In this document: positions 61,363-64,000 of the stretch, piece by piece
How the letters are laid out: every line of letters starts with the position of its first letter
Numbering within the stretch: the first letter of the stretch is position 1
Origin: Chromobacterium phragmitis
GTDB lineage: Bacteria > Pseudomonadota > Gammaproteobacteria > Burkholderiales > Chromobacteriaceae
Length of the DNA stretch: 64,000 nt
Reading direction: 5' to 3'
Assembly: GCF_003325475.1 (NCBI RefSeq)
Contig: NZ_CP029495.1
Location: 2,170,001 to 2,234,000 of the forward strand
Made by a program: the position numbers and the translations under genes
The notes under the pieces: generated by a model
Databases searched by the model: none
Told to the model about the DNA's origin: nothing
What the model saw: only the letters and a program-made list of their open reading frames with translations

Positions 61363-62308
61363 CTTGCTTGCTTTGATAGGTGTCGTAGGCGTCGACGATT
61401 TTCTGCACCAGCGGATGGCGCACCACGTCGTTGCTGTTGAAATGGTGGAAATGGATGCCGCGCACCTGGCCGAGGATGCGCTCCACCTCCACCAGGCCGC
61501 TCTTCTGATGGCGGGCCAGGTCGATCTGGGTCACGTCGCCGGTGATCACCGCCCTGGAGCCGAAGCCGATCCGGGTCAGAAACATCTTCATCTGTTCCGG
61601 CGTGGTGTTCTGCGCCTCGTCCAGGATGATGAAGGCGTGATTCAGCGTGCGGCCGCGCATATAGGCCAGCGGCGCGATCTCGATCAGGTTTTTCTCGAAC
61701 AGCCGGGTGACGCGGTCGAAACCCATCAGGTCGTACAGCGCGTCGTACAGCGGCCGCAGATACGGGTCCACCTTCTGCGCCAGGTCGCCGGGCAGGAATC
61801 CCAGCTTCTCGCCGGCCTCCACCGCCGGGCGCACCAGCACGATGCGCTTGACCGCGTCGCGCTCCATCGCGTCCACCGCGCAGGCCACGGCCAGATAGGT
61901 CTTGCCGGTGCCGGCCGGGCCGATGCCGAAGGTGACGTCATGCTGCTGGATGGCTTTGATGTAGCGCGCCTGATTCGGCGTGCGGCCTTTGAGGTCGCCG
62001 CGGCGCGTGGCCAGCACCGGCGACTCTTCCTGTTCCGCCGTGTCCTGCTGCTGGCGCAGCTCCACCAGGGTCAGCTGCACGTCGTCTATCGAGATGTCTT
62101 GCTCTGCGGCCAGCAGATAGAGCCGGGTCAGCGCCTCCACCGCCAGCTTGGCGGCCGGGCCCTGCGCGCGGAAGGTTTCGCCGCGGCGCTGGACCGCCAC
62201 GTCCAGGCCGGTTTCAACCTGTTTCAGGTTTTCGTCCAGCGGGCCGCACAGGCGCGACAGCCTGTCGTTGTCCACCGGGTTGAAGCTCAGGGATTCGCTC
62301 GTGCTCAT
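61349..62308 (-). CDS. ybeZ: PhoH-like ATPase (YbeZ)
   Basis: A 319-residue nucleotide-binding protein. The Walker A motif GPAGTGKTYLA lies near residue 128, and Walker B is FIILDEAQNT; RPAVEAGEKLGFLPGD is family-specific. The N-terminal part (about residues 1-105) carries a KH-like region. It overlaps the HAD gene at ATGA (62305-62308) and ybeY by 14 nt, so the genes are tightly coupled. PhoH proteins may assist rRNA maturation with YbeY; the exact activity is uncertain. Confidence 0.94.
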   Translation of the reverse strand: MSTSESLSFNPVDNDRLSRLCGPLDENLKQVETGLDVAVQRRGETFRAQGPAAKLAVEALTRLYLLAAEQDISIDDVQLTLVELRQQQDTAEQEESPVLATRRGDLKGRTPNQARYIKAIQQHDVTFGIGPAGTGKTYLAVACAVDAMERDAVKRIVLVRPAVEAGEKLGFLPGDLAQKVDPYLRPLYDALYDLMGFDRVTRLFEKNLIEIAPLAYMRGRTLNHAFIILDEAQNTTPEQMKMFLTRIGFGSRAVITGDVTQIDLARHQKSGLVEVERILGQVRGIHFHHFNSNDVVRHPLVQKIVDAYDTYQSKQDEKS

Positions 62309-62976
62309 GCGTTGTGCAATTGTTCGCTTAATTGTTGAAAAACGGCGGCGTGGCCGCCTGGAGAAACCAAGCGGGCCGCCATGCCCAGCCGCCGCGCCGG
62401 TTCGATGTCGCGCTCGGGATCGTCGCCCACCATCAGGCATTCCGCCGGCGCCAGGCTCTCCAGCGCCAGCGCGTGGCGGAATATGCGTTCGTCGGGTTTG
62501 GCCGCGCCGGCCACGTCCATGGTGACGACATGGCGGAAATGGCCGGCGATGCCCAGGTGCTCCAGTTTGGCCTGCTGTTGCTCCGCGCCGCCATTGCTGA
62601 CCACAATGCGGATCAAGTGGCGGGTGGTCTCGAGAAACGCCCGCGCGCCTGGCGTCAGCCGGCGGTGGCGGCGGTAGGCGTCCATATAGGGTTGGAACAG
62701 CCGCGCGGCTTCGTCTTCGGCGATATGCGGCAGGCCGAGAAAGTCGCGCAGTCGCTCGTGCCGCTGTTGCGCTATCGTCAGCTCGCCGGCCTCGAAGCGC
62801 CGCCAATGGCGGTCGACGCAGGCGCGCCAGCGGCGGAACAGCTCGGTTTCGGATTCGGCGAAACGGGCGGCATGCGGCCCGATGAAGGCGGAAAACGCCT
62901 GATGGGTGGCGTGGCTGTCGTCGAACAGCGTGTCGTCCAGGTCCAGCAGCAGGGCCTTGATGCCGCTTGCGTTCAT
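62305..62976 (-). CDS. HAD-superfamily hydrolase
   Basis: A 223-residue phosphatase of the HAD-IA type. The nucleophile motif is DLDDT with D12 and D14, motif II is VSNG, motif III contains the Lys of AAKPDERIF, and motif IV is GDDPERD. A cap domain of about 75 residues follows motif I. The substrate is unknown. It overlaps ybeZ downstream and the YciI-like gene upstream by four bases each, so it is inserted in the miaB-ybeZ operon. Confidence 0.88.
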   Translation of the reverse strand: MNASGIKALLLDLDDTLFDDSHATHQAFSAFIGPHAARFAESETELFRRWRACVDRHWRRFEAGELTIAQQRHERLRDFLGLPHIAEDEAARLFQPYMDAYRRHRRLTPGARAFLETTRHLIRIVVSNGGAEQQQAKLEHLGIAGHFRHVVTMDVAGAAKPDERIFRHALALESLAPAECLMVGDDPERDIEPARRLGMAARLVSPGGHAAVFQQLSEQLHNA

Positions 62977-63260
62977 GCTTTCTTCAGGCTTTCCAGCCCG
63001 GCGGCCGCCATGCTGGGCGCGAACTCGATGATGTCGTGGCGGGCGACGCCGCCCTTGGCGAACGGGTCTTCGGACAGACGAGCCTCCAGCGCCGCGCGTT
63101 CGCCGCTCGCCAGGATGACGCCGCCGTTGCGCGGCACCTTGCGGCCGGATGCCAGGAAAACGCCGTCTGCGTAGCCGCGGTCCAGCCAGGCGGCATGGGC
63201 ATGCAGTAGCGCGTCCACCTCGGGCAGCGGGGCGATATATTTTAGCGATACGACGAACAT
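62973..63260 (-). CDS. YciI-family protein
   Basis: A 95-residue protein of the YciI fold. It begins MFVVSLKYIAPLPEVD and has the family's conserved His (HAAWLDRG) and a second motif with GVILASG and DPFAKGGVA. YciI proteins have a dimeric alpha/beta barrel; a possible catalytic or metal role has been proposed but is not proven. It overlaps the HAD gene by ATGA and is 79 nt from miaB. Confidence 0.87.
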   Translation of the reverse strand: MFVVSLKYIAPLPEVDALLHAHAAWLDRGYADGVFLASGRKVPRNGGVILASGERAALEARLSEDPFAKGGVARHDIIEFAPSMAAAGLESLKKA

Positions 63261-63339
63261 CGGCGGTTCTCCGCGTGGCGACGGAACACAGCATACGCCG
63301 GCCTGGGCCGGGACGGTAGCGCATCCGCCGCCGGCACGG

Positions 63340-64000
63340 TCATGCGCTTTCGCTGGTCATCACCTCGCCGGCCAGTGAGTGCGGGAAGGCGGCGGTGATC
63401 TTGACGTCTATCATCTGGCCCAGCAGGCGCGGATGGCCGGCGAAGTTGACCACGCGGTTGTTGGCGGCGCGTGCCGCCAGCATGGTGGCGTCCTTCTTCG
63501 ACACATTCTCCACCAGCACGCGCTGCACGGAGCCGACCATGGACTGGTTGATGGCGAAGCCCTTGGCCTCGATCACCTCGTTCAGCGCCTCCAGCCGGCG
63601 CACCTTTTCCGCGTGCGGGGTGTCGTCCTGCAGGTTGGAGGCCGGCGTGCCCGGGCGCGGACTGTAGATGAAGACGAAACTGAAGTCGAACTCGCAGTCG
63701 CGCACCAGTTTCAGCGTCTGTTCGAAGTCGGCCTCGGTCTCGCCGGGGAAGCCGACGATGAAGTCCGAACTCAGGCACAGATCGGGCCGGATGGCGCGCA
63801 GCTTGCGGATGATGGACTTGTATTCCAGGCCGGTGTAGCCGCGCTTCATCGCCATCAGGATGCGGTCGGAGCCGCTCTGCACCGGCAGGTGCAGGTGGGA
63901 GACCAGCTTGGGCAGCCTGGCGTAGCAATCGATGATGCGCTGGCTGAATTCGCGGGGGTGGCTGGTGGTGAAGCGGATGCGCTCCACGCCCGGCACTTCG
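63340..64000 (-). CDS. miaB: tRNA-2-methylthio-N6-dimethylallyladenosine synthase MiaB, C-terminal part
   Basis: The window edge cuts the gene; about 220 C-terminal codons are present, the - strand 5' end lying beyond 64000. Visible are the late radical-SAM segments (FTTSHPREFSQRIIDCY, HLHLPVQSGSDRILMAMKRG, DFIVGFPGETEADFEQTL) and the TRAM domain (LVENVSKKDATMLAARAANN). MiaB adds a methylthio group to i6A37 of tRNAs. The radical-SAM CxxxCxxC cluster is outside the window. In E. coli miaB directly precedes ybeZ-ybeY-ybeX-lnt; here two genes intervene. Confidence 0.92.
   Translation of the reverse strand, partial: EVPGVERIRFTTSHPREFSQRIIDCYARLPKLVSHLHLPVQSGSDRILMAMKRGYTGLEYKSIIRKLRAIRPDLCLSSDFIVGFPGETEADFEQTLKLVRDCEFDFSFVFIYSPRPGTPASNLQDDTPHAEKVRRLEALNEVIEAKGFAINQSMVGSVQRVLVENVSKKDATMLAARAANNRVVNFAGHPRLLGQMIDVKITAAFPHSLAGEVMTSESA

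Overview
This window looks like the chromosome of a high-GC betaproteobacterium of the order Neisseriales, most likely Chromobacterium or a close relative. The evidence is the RpoB/RpoC, EF-Tu and ribosomal protein sequences, PglL-type pilin glycosyltransferases beside a type IV pilin, an rpoH gene carrying a CIRCE operator, and several chemoreceptors. The genus is inferred from remembered protein similarity, not from a search. I see no insertion sequence, prophage, integron or CRISPR array. The window is largely core chromosome, and its interest lies mainly in regulation and operon architecture.

Layout. 1-3290 (- strand): a riboswitch-controlled ribB-ribE pair, a terminator, then a GlrK/QseE-like sensor kinase overlapping a QseG-like lipoprotein gene cut by the window edge. 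3291-5432 (+): ruvB, a small membrane protein and an overlapping nucleotidyltransferase-family gene. 5449-10742 (-): a solitary polyamine-binding protein, proB, a PilZ-like protein of unknown function, and bioA. 10884-15319 (+): a sigma-54-type promoter, a type IV pilin and two tandem PglL-like O-oligosaccharyltransferases. 15339-19079 (-): rpoH with a CIRCE operator, ftsX, ftsE and ftsY. 19306-20277 (+): rsmD and a YfhL-type ferredoxin.

20318-52516 (+) is the translation and transcription supercluster: tRNA-Tyr, tRNA-Gly, tRNA-Thr, tuf, tRNA-Trp, secE, nusG, rplKA, a second tRNA-Thr lying between the L10 leader and rplJ, rplJL, rpoBC, rpsLG-fusA-tuf-rpsJ, then the S10, spc and alpha operons ending with rplQ. 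Internal promoters and terminators divide it into transcription units: rplK, rpsL, rpsJ|rplC, rplN and rpsM.

52560-64000: glsA and a MOSC protein (-), two tandem chemoreceptors (+), then on the - strand a run of miaB (partial), a YciI-like gene, a HAD phosphatase, phoH/ybeZ, ybeY, corC and lnt, which serve tRNA, rRNA and envelope maturation.

The most notable observations are the tRNA-Thr gene placed between the L10-binding leader and rplJ, with paired compensatory changes relative to its sister copy; the CIRCE operator plus a third half-site at rpoH; the mosaic divergence of the two tuf copies; the pilin with two PglL paralogues; and the terminator that separates rpsJ from rplC.
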